Source of the DNA: Adineta vaga
Lineage: Eukaryota; Rotifera
Length of the DNA stretch: 64,000 nt
Assembly: GCA_021613535.1 (NCBI GenBank)
Contig: CP075495.1
Coordinates: forward strand, 11,408,001 to 11,472,000
Direction: 5' to 3'
A model generated the notes under the pieces. The model had not been told where the DNA came from, did not search any database, and was given only the letters and a program-made list of their open reading frames with translations. Both the position numbers and the translations under genes were made by a program. Below are positions 39,793-51,410 of this stretch, one piece after another; positions within the stretch are counted from its first letter, which is position 1, and each line of letters starts with the position of its first letter.

Positions 39793-40101
39793 AGAAACAA
39801 TTTAATCACTAAAATTCTTACAAACGTTTGTAGATTATGACAACTAACATTTCTTTTCTCTTTCTTCTCTGCTACGACAAAATCATTCATATATGTATGT
39901 ATTCGAGATATTCAAACTATCAATCCGGTTGTGTTTATATCGATATGATTCATTCTGTTCAATTAATCCTGTCATGTATTATTTTTTTTCTTACTATTGT
40001 CTGTCATGTCTTGTATGGAGAATAAATAAAAATTTTCTCTTTAAAAAAAATTTAATAAAAGAATAATTCATCAATAACATCAACTTTATAGACAAGAAAA
40101 A
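39793..40101. other. Intergenic, SET to Brambleberry-like gene
   Basis: 309 bp. It holds the SET poly(A) signal near 40022 and an acceptor-like AG at 40090-40091, before the next ATG. No gene is seen. Confidence 0.5.
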
Positions 40102-41783
40102 ATGAATCATATGTCGAGTCTTTTGAAATTGCTATGCATTTTACTGATCAGTTCATTGTCTGTCAGTGATGTCTTCGATATTGGTCGACAAAAATATGAA
40201 CAAATTCAATTATTATCTACGTCATCATGTTGGCAACGAGTTTTAACTATGTTACATGAACATTGTTCATTGGATGAATTAGATAAGTATCAATCATCAA
40301 TTGCTTATCAATTTACACTTTGTCATCTATCGACAATGAATTCTGATTTAACACTTATTCAATGTAATGAACAAAATACGAATTCATGCGTTGAGAAACT
40401 TCATCAACATACAAATGCATTTATTGGTAAATAAAAATAATTCTAACTGACTTGATTTTTATGATTACTTTTCTTTAGCTTATACGGAATTTTATCCATT
40501 TGTTCAAAGTGTTTGTTATGTTTTACGTGAGAAATCTTATCAATCTGAATTGACATCACGTTTAACATTATTTCTTGAAAATTCACAAGAAACAATAACA
40601 AAATTAATATCATCAATTCATTTACAAAATCAATTAACACAAAAAATCAAACATCAACAATACATTCAAGAAACAATTCTCACCAATGCGATGAAATTAA
40701 AACAATTAGCTCGAACAAATATGGACAAAACACAAGATATTCTTAGTAATGTTATTCAAGCTGCTCATCATGAATATGATTTACTTAAACAAGTAAATGG
40801 ATTGGTTTTCAATAAGAAATATGTATATGCATACTTCATTCATTATGATTAGATTTGTGCACTTTCACAAACAATTCAAACAATTGTACGAATTACTTGT
40901 ACATATTCATTTTGGTTCTATGCTTTATCTATGTTTGCAATCTATATAATCACCATTCCAAAAAGAACAAATCGAGCTAGGTGATTAAACAGATGAACTA
41001 TGACTTTATTGTTTGTCAATTTCAGAGATATATTAGTTAGATTTCTTATATCTTATTTAGATCACTTCTATTTTCCGGCATGTTTCTATATATTTTTCTT
41101 GAACGTTATTTTCAAATGTCAACAGTAAATTATATAGAAATACTTTCTTTCGTTTGCTATTCTTTTCTCTTTTCTATGATAGATAATCAATTTCTATCAA
41201 TGGCGTTTAATTTGTTGGACTTGTTGTTTAGTAATTCTAATTCGTTTTGCATTTAAATATCAAAGTCGAACAGAAGTACATAATGAACAACTTTATCGTA
41301 TTACTACGAATTTAATTCAAACTGAAGCAACATTTCATCGAGTATCAAGAGAATTAAAACGTGCTCGTTCACGATCTCGTTCACGTTCTCGATCAATTCG
41401 ATCAAGACAATATCGAACTAAACTAACATTTCCACGTATTTTAAAAACGAACAATTCTCTATCTTCAGAAAATATACATTCTATTCTTGTCTTTCAGTTG
41501 TTCAAGATCAAACTGATGAAAATAAAGAAAATACTACTCCAAACGAAGAAATCATTTCATCACACAATAATCTCATAGACGACGAAAATGAACAATCATT
41601 TATAAATGATTCGAATAAACGACACTATAGTTTACTTTTATCTGATAAGTAAGTTTGTTTGTTTTTCTCATACAAAATATTGAAACTATTTATTTATTTA
41701 CTTTAAAAAAAAGGCAACCAAAAAAATCATCCAAATCAACGCGAATTCTATTAGGATCTAAACAAATTAATAACAATATATAA
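40102..41783 (+). CDS. Nuclear-envelope fusion protein (Brambleberry/GEX1/KAR5 family)
   Basis: Seven exons (40102-40426, 40479-40792, 40853-40980, 41061-41124, 41183-41435, 41498-41648, 41714-41783) join in frame to 434 aa. A signal peptide (LLKLLCILLISSLSVSD) is followed by the family's cysteine-rich head: CWQRVLTMLHEHCSLDE, QSSIAYQFTLCHLST, AYTEFYPFVQSVCYVL. A coiled-coil stretch follows (TITKLISSIHLQNQL, NMDKTQDILSNVIQAAH), then hydrophobic membrane segments (FWFYALSMFAIYIITI, RSLLFSGMFLYIFLERY, LICWTCCLVILIRFAF), an RSRSRSRSRSIRSR tract and an acidic/basic tail. KAR5, GEX1 and Brambleberry act in karyogamy, fusing nuclear envelopes of gamete nuclei or, in zebrafish, karyomeres. The pattern is clear although overall similarity is low. 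The stop lies 60 bp from the convergent dipeptidase stop. Confidence 0.82.
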
Positions 41784-41843
41784 TTATTTCAAATTCAATC
41801 AAACTATTACTAGAATCTCTTTTCTCTCTTGTATATAATGTAT

Positions 41844-44128
41844 TTAAGAAGTTGAATTAGCCATTTTCGGATACATATCCAAATTTCGACATTCTGTCAG
41901 ATTATATTTTTGTAATTCATCAGAAGTAATTAAACCTTCTTCTGGTTTCATAGTCTTTTGAAGTTCTTGTGCTATCTAAAAAACAAAATAAACAATAGGA
42001 ATAAAAGAAAATGACCCTTTTTTTCTATGATTCTTATTTTACTTGTTCATTGCTTTCTAGTACTCGTAAAAGATTTCCACCAATAAGTTTAATGATATCA
42101 TCATCTGTCCAATTGCCTTGTGCTAATAAATATTCAATTAATTTGGGATATTTTGATACATCTTCAAGATCTTTTGGTGTTCTAAATAAGAATTTTCAAT
42201 GAGAATAAAAATAAAAGTTAGAATCTACTGACGTGCCAATACCATCATAATCAGCGCCTAAACCTATACTTTCAATTCCAGCAATATTTCGTATATGATT
42301 AATATGTTCTAAATAAAAGATATTTGAAATAAGAAATAGAAACAAACAAAAATTTGATTTTACCGGCAACATCACTAACTGTTCCAATATTCGAAGCATT
42401 ACATGTAATAAAGCCCGGTGCAAATGCAACCATTACTACACCGTTATTCTTTTTCTATAATGAATAAGAAATTCTCTTTTGAATCTCATTCAATTAATTG
42501 CAGATCATACCACTAATTGAAGTACATCATCTTGTACATTTCGTGTATGATTACATACGGCATATGCAGATGAATGACTAAAGATAACTGGTGATTTGGT
42601 GGTATCAAATACATCGATCATTGTTTGTTTGGATACATGTGCTAGATCAACTAGCATTCCTAGTCGATTCATTTCTGCTACAATTCGTTTACCAAAATCG
42701 GTTAAACCATTATTTTTTATCAATGTAGAATCTACACGATCAATTTGATTTTGATCGGCCCTAGAGACAAATAGAAGAATTAATGAACTAAAACAAAGAA
42801 ATAGATCGTTGATATTACCATGGATTATTACAATTATGCGTTAAGGTCATGTATCGTACTCCCATTTGATAGAATAATCTTAAAATAGCAAATGAACTTT
42901 CAATAGCTTGTCCACCTTCGACACCATATAGACTAGCAATACGTTTTGCAGCAAATGCTTGTCGAATTTCATCAGCAGTTTTAACCATTTGAAATACATC
43001 AGGATATTTTGCAAGTAATCGATTCATTAAATCAATTTGTTCCATAAAACTTATCGTTGCATCTTTTCCTTGATGTGTACAACTCGTATATATTGACCAA
43101 AACTAGAATTGAAAGAATTATTTCTCTATCATAGAAAATTAATTATTTGATATAGACCTGTCCACCAACTTGACCTATTCGTAATCGTGTTATATCTGTA
43201 TGTGATGGCGTAGAATTTTTGACAGAATGTTGAGTCATATCGTAGAGATCCAAATCATTGATTGTATTGTTAAAATTTGCTCGAATGAGCCATGCCCAAT
43301 CATTGTGTCTAAACAACGAAAGGTTTGAGAAAGTTAAAATATGATGATGATGATGAAATTCATACAAAATAGGTTAAAAGTTTATTAGGGAGCAATCATT
43401 TTCAGTCGATTATTCAAGTACAAAGACTTGAAATCTTTCAAGTACTAATTTTATATCCTACAATCGTCGAAAAGTATCCATAAATCATCAATGAGATAAT
43501 CTCTATATAGTTTTATTGATTTTATCGAAGCAGTAGTCAACTTAAACGTCTCAAAATCCTTTCTTTTCGTGACACAAATAAAACCTGTAAGCAATTGCAA
43601 AAGCCAATGTTCTTAACTATAGATTATTCAAAAAAATTCTTAAACGCTTGAACTCATTATAAGTTAAATAGAGACGAGTGTAACATATCTATTATATGAA
43701 TTTTTAACTGAAGTATATTAGTCTACTAGAATAATTAGACAGACTTCATTTCAAGATTTAATCGTTCATTCTTAGGATATGTATAGCTACTAAATTTTGA
43801 ACAATACTGTAGAAGAAGAAGAAGATATTCTATTTTCACTCACAATTACTGACGAAATTGTTTGACCTTCTCATTTTACATAAGATCTTTATTGAAAATA
43901 TCTTTGTATCTGGATCTTATCATTAATCAACATTTAAAAAAAACATGATTCTTACCCATCGATTAATGGATTATTTGCAAGTATCTTAGATGCTCGTTGT
44001 TCGACTGTAATTGGTGTTGGTTTTCGTCTACCGACAACAACTCCAACAGTTATACCAACAACAAGAGCAATGACCAATATAGTTCCTACACTACCAATAA
44101 TAATCACCTGTTTTCTTGTTAATGCCAT
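41844..44128 (-). CDS. DPEP1: Membrane dipeptidase (renal dipeptidase family, M19)
   Basis: Eight exons (43956-44128, 43158-43308, 42819-43102, 42511-42760, 42364-42454, 42233-42308, 42043-42181, 41844-41975) give 431 aa. The zinc ligands are present: HND, the Glu in [18 protein letters not shown] and [15 protein letters not shown]-like CNHTRN and [12 protein letters not shown] follow as in the family. The enzyme cleaves dipeptides, in mammals Cys-Gly from glutathione and leukotriene D4. The N-terminus ([27 protein letters not shown]) is a strong signal anchor, whereas mammalian DPEPs are GPI-linked. The C-terminus here lacks a hydrophobic GPI tail. So a type II membrane protein is inferred. 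The first intron (43309-43955, 647 bp) is about ten times the local norm. Confidence 0.95.
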
Positions 44129-44631
44129 TATTCTATTCTTGACAATTGATTATGTTGTCTTGATCACAACTATCTAGTTTCACTATGTGGTAACGACGAA
44201 AGAAGATAGAGAAAAATGTCTCAACTATAGAGAGAAACAGAAAAGAGAGAAGAGATAACAGTATTAAAAAAGAAAGAACATTGATGAGAAGAGAGAGCGC
44301 GAGAGAGAGAGAAGTGACACACAGCAAGATCAATACGAAAGCTATAGTTTATTATGTATATGTATATGGATGACATGAGAATATGCATATCTTATTTTTT
44401 TCCCCGTTATAAAGTCTTCAGTCAATATACTTGCATTCATGCAATGATCATCTATTTTCTCTTCGATAATGTCATCCAACAATACTGATCAATACAATCT
44501 ATAAATCATTCTTGTCTTTTCCTCAGCCATTAGCAGTTATACTAATCATGTTCCAAATCAAACAAATCAACTATCGGACTACGCACAAATACATGCGTTT
44601 GTCTGTGCTTTTATTTATAATATACCTTTAC

Positions 44632-44662
<31 letters not shown>

Positions 44663-45145
44663 GTGGCTTTGTTTCACACACGCGCACACAAAGAAAAAAA
44701 CATTCTACTAAATAATCGATATATCAGCATCAGAAAATATGCACACTCAGAAATGCAAAAACAAACAAGAAATATAAGAGTGTGTATTCTGATAATTTTA
44801 ACAAAAAAAAAGAAAAGAACAAAATACAAGATGAAAAATGAGAATAAGAAGGAAGAATGCAAAGATATATATATATGTATATTAAATTTTCCAAGAAGGA
44901 TATAGCATAGCTGGAATGAATATACAGAAAAATAACATTTGTGCAAATTTTTGTGATCATTGAATATCGCGAGAAAGAGAGAGAGAGAGAGTAAAACAAA
45001 ACGTACTATCACCGGAATTTCTAAATCTATGTGTATATTATTTTCTTTTGAGATTGTTCATTTGAGACGAATGAAAAATATCCATGTAATTATATGCAAT
45101 AATATGGCACACGAAAAAACAAACAAGTAAATGTATCTATCGATT
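44129..45145. other. Intergenic with GA and TA microsatellites
   Basis: About 1 kb. (GA)n lies near 44290-44312, (TA)n near 44633-44662, and a further (GA)n near 44973-44991. Overlapping frames on both strands (44512-44905, 44674-45012) are low complexity. No gene. Confidence 0.55.
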
Positions 45146-46544
45146 TCAATCTCCCATGGCTTTTCGACGACATGTTGGACATGAATCATTTTCGCTCAAC
45201 CATGTTGATATACATTGTAGATGAAATAAATGTGTACAATGTAATTTATTAATTGTTTCTTCATCATAAAATTCAGTTAAACATATCGGACATTTTTCAG
45301 TTAATTGAAGGGATGTTGTTGGACCAGTTTTATTTAGAAAAATAATTTTTGGTAAAGAATCAATTTCTTCTTGACTTAATCGTGTTGGAGGTAGATTCAG
45401 ACTAAGTATGCGTGACAAACGAATCATACTCTAGAGAAATTAAATAATAAGATAATGTGAATCTCAATGATTATTTTACCTCAATACTGTCGAATTCAGT
45501 TCGTGTACCCAAACGACCATAGATAAGACCAAAAACAAGTTGATCAAAATTATTCACAGCTCCTTCTAACGATTGTATCGAATCAATCACAATTTCAATA
45601 GCACGATTCAAACGTATATGAGCAACACCACTAATAAAATCTTGAGTATTAATAGTTGATGTTGAACTTGATGATGAAGATGCACTTGATGGAGTCGCTG
45701 TTGTTGTACGTGAACTAGAAAGAAATAGAATAGAATAGACTAGATTGATTCATGTTCATTTCATTTTTTACCGAATGTTAAAACCACCACCAAATGTTGA
45801 TCTCGATGTTCGACCAAAACCACCTGTTGATCGTGTAGATAGATTATCATCATCTGCTGTTATTAAGTTAAATACCGATTCTACTATATTATCAGTAGTT
45901 GGTGATGTTATTGGTTGCTCATCATCTTCATCAGATATGTACACAAGACGAATTTGTCGTGGTTGAACAGCAGGTGGCGTGGGAAGGATAAGTGGTGGAA
46001 TTGGTGAAGGTATAGGAATTATAGTTGTTACTGGTGGAGGCAAAACGGGAGATGGGATAGGCATAGACGCTGATGATATCGGTGTAGCTTGAGCAATTGG
46101 TGGAATTGGTCGACGAAAACGACGTGGCGCAACAATTGGTTGTGAAGTTTGAACTTGAGGTAAACGAATTTGTGATTCTGGACGACGCGTACGAAAATTA
46201 TATCGTTGTCGCGCTGTTGATGTGATATTAACTGATGGAAATCGTGTTAGTGGACGGCGAGAATCAGGTGTCAAAGAGCGATTTCGAAGTGAATAATTTG
46301 TACGAGGTACAATAGGTGGAGGTGGTCCCGTTGGTGGTGGATTATTACGTTGTCGTTTAGGGGGAGCATTCGAAGTATTCGCATTTGTTGGAAGAGATGA
46401 TATGGTAGCTGATAATGTCGTTGCGGTCGATATTGTATTCGATGCTACAGTAGCTGCTGCTACTGCAGTTGATGTTACTTGTGGATGAATAACATTATTA
46501 CTTTCAGTAACATTTGTTGATCGTGTGCGTTTACGTGTTGCCAT
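45146..46544 (-). CDS. RING-H2 E3 ubiquitin ligase with proline-rich region
   Basis: Three exons end at 45146. The long first exon encodes a basic, Thr/Ala- and Pro-rich disordered region (TRKRTRS, PPKRQRNNPPP, repeated IPSP..PP units, and an acidic YISDEDDEQ patch). The second encodes a Ser-rich linker and a helical segment. The third encodes the RING-H2: CPICLTEFYDEETINKLHC, then THLFHLQCISTWLSENDSCPTC, giving all eight zinc ligands in C3H2C3 order. RING-H2 domains recruit E2 enzymes. The basic PKRQR and TRKRTR clusters suggest nuclear location. I chose MATRKRT (46544) as the start; in-frame ATGs at 46568 and 46598 would add up to 18 residues. I cannot assign an orthologue. There is no membrane span. 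Confidence 0.8.
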
Positions 46545-47317
46545 CGATTTTGCTGGTAACGACGGCATAAAAAATATAAAGGTCTCTTTTTTTTCCAACT
46601 ATTTAAATAAATAAATAATAAAAGAGCTATTTAGAAATCGAATACGATCGAAATGTTTGAACATGACATTGGCGTATGACCTTTGGATCGTTTACCAACT
46701 AGCTGGAACGAGAAGAAGAGTTTGTTTGTTGTTATTTCTCACTATTTTTTCAACAGTTCATTCTATAACCAATGAATGATAATTGAACAATAGATGGCGT
46801 TGGACAAATAGAATTTTTTTGCGGAAATATGAAGAATAATTGATTACAGGTGCGTTAGATTTCTTTGTTCGGAACAAAACGTTAGTGTTAATCATTGATA
46901 TATCTGCTGATAACAAAGACATTAAAGATTAATGCCTGTCAAAGTGTGTTTTAGGATATACAAAAAATGATTTGTTTTTAAAAGAAAGAATATGAATGTT
47001 ATTTGATAAAATAGAAATACTTTCAAAACAAACGAAATATTCGTTCGTTCTATGAACATTTATTATTTTCATTGGTTCATAATCTCTAGATGATCGAGCG
47101 CCACCAATATGATTTTTTTCTAACGTCCTTTTGTCATGTTCGTCTGTATTCGATAGAAGCATATGTAATTAATATAAATGAAAATCGATCAGTATATTAA
47201 TGATGATAAGTAATAATAGTAATTTCGTTTTTATTCTAGATTAAGATCATCTTTTTTGTTGGATTCTTTTCAATAATGAACAAATGCCAGCAATAAAACC
47301 AGTATAAATATCATTCA
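46545..47317. promoter_or_regulatory. Divergent intergenic region, RING gene and EZH2
   Basis: A 773-bp gap between divergent genes, so it is the likely home of both promoters. The 77-aa minus frame at 46929-47162 has no domain. No motif can be named with confidence. Confidence 0.35.
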
Positions 47318-50065
47318 ATGTCGACTGCTGTTGTTGATTATGACAGCATAGTCGATTCTATTTGGAAGGATCGAATTGAAAGAGCATTGAAATATGTATG
47401 TCGAGCAATCGATTTAAGACAACGATGTGATGCTGTGTAAGATCTATAAGAAATTTCTTTTTCCTTTGTATTGCTTTTCATTAAAGGCCATTACTTGCCA
47501 AGATTGCTGATCATTATAATCATATTCGTCGACCACGTATTTTATCGGAATTCAATTCTGATCAGAATAAAACGTCACTCTATACGAATTGTTCATTTAA
47601 TGAATTAACTGGTGATAAAATGATTTGTTCACTTTCGATTTTACCTCAAATTGATCAATTACCAAATCTATTTACTTATGTTTCATTACAAAGCAATTTC
47701 TTAGTAATTTATTCTCTAATTGTTTCTTTACTCTCTAATAAAAACTTGATTATTTTAGTACGATACAATTACAAATCTATCTGACTTAGTTTTCGATGAA
47801 AATGATGAAGATGTTAAAAATCTTCTTATTTCTATACAATCGGATTCGTTTACTGAACAACAACAATGTAAATACATAAATATATTCATTTTATTAAATA
47901 TATCTATATATCTGATACTTTGTTTGTTGTTTCTTAGCCATTCGATTATTTTCATCAATGAAACGTACAAATCGTTCATCGAAAATCTCATTTTTAAATG
48001 ATCGAAATCATGAATTTATATTTGATGAAGAACATCTCTTGGAATTATTAAAACGTCTTAAACAACAGTCAGAACATACATCATCACCAATTACATCGGA
48101 GGATGAATCAAATTTATTTGATACATTAATTAGTAAGTAGTGTTTATATACTGAAAGTTTTTCAGAGCTACAATCGAAATACGATGAATTGTACAGAAGA
48201 AAATGAAAATAGTTCAGCTTATTTGAAAAGATATTTTTTACATTTTAGAATTTTATCCATCTTCTGCCGATTTAATTCGCGATCGATTCGGTACAGTATT
48301 TGAATCGAAACGTTTACCACCGAAAGAATTTACACCGAATATTGATAATAAATCATTAGCATTGGATACAACAATTGAAAATACATTACATTCATATTTT
48401 ATGTTGTTTTGTCGACGTTGTCATCGATATGATTGTTTCTTACATAAAGATAAGCCAGTTACACCTAATCTTAATCAATTGACGAAAAATTCTAATAATA
48501 ACTCTCGTCCATGTAATCCACAATGTTATCAAAGAAATTCTAAATCTTCTTATCAACAACGACGAACTAAACTTGAACTTAAACGAAGTTATAGTGAACT
48601 TTTCGATAATACAATATCTAAATCATCAACAAATGGTTTTCATTCTAAACGTCCAAAATCGAATATGATCAAAACCGAAGAAATATCATCTACATATGAT
48701 TTTAATTTCTCTCCCAATGGTTTACTTTTTAAACCATCATTAAAACGTAAATTCACCGATGAATTATCGAATTGGTTAGCAAGTGATAAGTCTTTATTTC
48801 GTATATTTTATAAGATATTTGGTAATAATATATGTATGATTGCGGATTTAATTGATAAACCATGTTCACAAGTATATACATTTTATCTAAATGAAATTGA
48901 AACAAAAGAAAAGAAATTATTCTTACAAAAACAATTATTATCTATTGGACCTCTGTTAGATATGGCACCATCAGATTCGATTGAAATGAAAATAAATGGC
49001 ACTCTGATAGGTGAATCAATTGAAGATGAAATAAAGATGTGTAATGGTAATGATAATCAACAATCGGTAAGATTTTCTTTTCTATGAATCTGATAATATA
49101 AATACAAAAAACTTTCATTTATTAGCCGAATGGAATTCGTCCAACAGGAAATCATTGTTCAACATCTCGTCGTTCTCACTCATCTTTGTTTCGTCGTCAA
49201 CGTAGTCATCAACATATCTTATTAACTCATCATAATAATCAATTACAAGAACAAAAACGTCATACATATTATCCATGTGATCATGATCGATCATTACCAT
49301 GTAATGAAGATTGTTATTGTGTTCGTTCAGGTAATTTCTGTGAAAAATTCTGTTGCTGTGCATCAACAAAATGTGATAATCGATTTCCTGGTTGTCGTTG
49401 TCGTTCATCTTGTACAACGAAACAATGTCCATGTTATGCTGCAGCACGTGAATGTGATCCTGATCTATGTACACAATGTGGTGCTGATGATTTTCGTAAT
49501 GGTAATACTACGAGTAATGAATTGATCACGAAATCTACATGTTCATGTCATAATGTTGCCATACAACGTAGTTTACATAAATCATTGTTATTAGCAGAAT
49601 CAGACGTTGCTGGTTGGGGAATTTTTACACAAGTAAATATTCAACGAAATGAATTTATTGCCGAATATTGTGGAGAAATTGTAAGAAGATGAAAGTCATC
49701 TATCAATAATTCGTTTTTTCTCCTTTTCGTATATTTAGTTAACACAAGATGAAGGTGAAATACGTGGACGAATGTATGATACAGTAGGTACAAGTTTTTT
49801 ATTTGATCTTAATGAAGAATATATGGTTGATGCTACACGTCGTGGAAATAAAATTCGTTTTGCAAATCATTCGATTAATCCGAATTGTTATGCGAAAGTA
49901 ATTATGGTTAATGGTGATCATCGAATTGGAATCTATTCGAAACGATCAATAGCTGCAGGAGAAGAGTTATTTTTTGATTATCGTTATGGTGCTAATCATC
50001 ATTTACGTTTTGTTGGAGTGGAAAAAAGTCTTTATGGAAATCAAGCCGATACATTATTGCTGTGA
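47318..50065 (+). CDS. EZH2: Polycomb histone H3K27 methyltransferase EZH2/E(z)
   Basis: Seven exons (47318-47436, 47487-47703, 47759-47867, 47938-48132, 48249-49066, 49126-49680, 49739-50065) give 779 aa. The N-terminal helix ([21 protein letters not shown]) and the [12 protein letters not shown] segment fit the EED/SUZ12-binding part. The middle has the cysteine pair [18 protein letters not shown] of EZH proteins, followed by Ser/Asn-rich sequence and a SANT-like helix region ([18 protein letters not shown]). Next comes the CXC domain ([33 protein letters not shown]), then [43 protein letters not shown] and [11 protein letters not shown], with the catalytic NHS and the final Tyr intact. It is the catalytic subunit of PRC2, which silences chromatin. 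All domains are present and the order is normal. Confidence 0.96.
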
Positions 50066-50513
50066 TGTCTCAAATATTTCTGTTTTTTTTTCTTTTCTAT
50101 TCCGTAGTATTATTGAATTCTTTTGTTTTGTGTTTGCTCCGTGCATGTTCAAATTTTGTAGAGACATTTGTGCTCATTAATGTAGATTAGATTGAGATTT
50201 TGCTTTCTCTTTTCTTTCTCTTGTTCTCAATGCTTTGATTATTGTACGATACTTCCTTCTCTGTTTAAGTTATGAGAGAACATGTGAATTTCTGTTTTCT
50301 TTTGAAGAAAAGTTTGTTTAAATGAATATAAATTAAAGATTATATGTTGTTCTTTGAAAAGAATTGACATCCTCAAATTCAAGCATGTTTATACATTCTC
50401 TAGGATTTTACTTAATGAAATAGTATTTAAAGATTCGAAATCAATGCTAAAAGAGATCGCATTTTATATGTCTGAAGTGAAAATCAATGATTAACATGCA
50501 TCATTGAATAATT
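50066..50513. other. 3' region of EZH2
   Basis: An AT-rich 448-bp gap between convergent EZH2 and the small minus-strand gene. No gene is seen. Confidence 0.45.
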
Positions 50514-50967
50514 TTATGTAAGAACCACACTTTTAGTGGATTCGATCTTATAGACATATTCTACATAATTCTTCTGGCGAAGTTCATTCTCATAATCGAA
50601 TATCTGTTTACAAATATCAGTCGATTGATTAAGTTCACACGAACATCGATCATTACATGATAAATGTTTCGGCATATCAATTGATCCATGAACATAATGT
50701 AATTGATCTCGATAAGTCTGAATATCTTTCCATATTTGATTTAAATTCTTACCTATCCTTACGAGTTCATCATCCTTTTTACTGATCTCTAAATTAAGTG
50801 TATATCTTCGAAGATTAGATGTCGTATGGCAATTATTACCTAGAAAACAATTGCTTGTTTTGTTTTCATAAATCGAGATAGTTTAACATACATGGATGAT
50901 CATAGATATATGAATTATCCGAGAAATTCACGTTATTTCGTATCCATTTAGAAGGATCGGTCAACAT
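50514..50967 (-). CDS. Small cysteine-containing protein, unknown, possibly 5'-truncated
   Basis: Two exons (50892-50967 and 50514-50839, minus strand) splice in frame to 133 aa starting MLTDPSKWIRNNVNF. Features: YDHPCNNCHTTSNLRRY across the splice, a helical charged middle (ISKKDDELVRIGKNL), then HLSCNDRCSCELNQSTDICKQ. The six or more cysteines suggest an extracellular or luminal protein, but no signal peptide is found. The frame stays open upstream of the chosen ATG (KYDDCCLM) until a TAA about 50 bp away, with no acceptor in between. So the true 5' exon is probably lost or further upstream with a changed frame. No family recognised. It could be a gene fragment. Confidence 0.45.
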
Positions 50968-51410
50968 TAAACAGCAATCATCATATTTTGAAAATGAATC
51001 AAATTCGATCAAAGAAAAACATTAAGACTATGAATATTTACGCGCCGATTCTTTGAAAAAGAAAGACAGAAAGTAGCATAGTGAACAAGATCAAATGTAT
51101 GATGAAAAAATTGAAATGGTAGTTAATCAAAATAACGTTGATTGATTGGAGTATAAGCTGTTCACTGGTTTAACATTAATGAAACTACTAGAATAGAAAA
51201 ATCCGGAATGTAGAGCGTTAAATAATTTTAAAAGTTCTTTTGGTACTTATTCATATTAATAATCAGTGTAGGAATCCATAAAACGTCGAAAATCAGAAAT
51301 ATGTTTATACCTAAATGCTGATTTAGGTATAATATCTATAAAAAAAAGAAATATTCTGTATTTTATTTCGAACATAATAAAATATTCCATTATTTTTGTA
51401 GACTTAGGAA
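50968..51410. other. Intergenic downstream of OPT gene
   Basis: AT-rich 443-bp gap. It may contain the lost 5' part of the small cysteine gene. No domain is recognised. Confidence 0.4.

Noticed and set aside
44512-45012. Overlapping frames on both strands
   Set aside because: They are translations of TA, GA and A-rich simple repeats.
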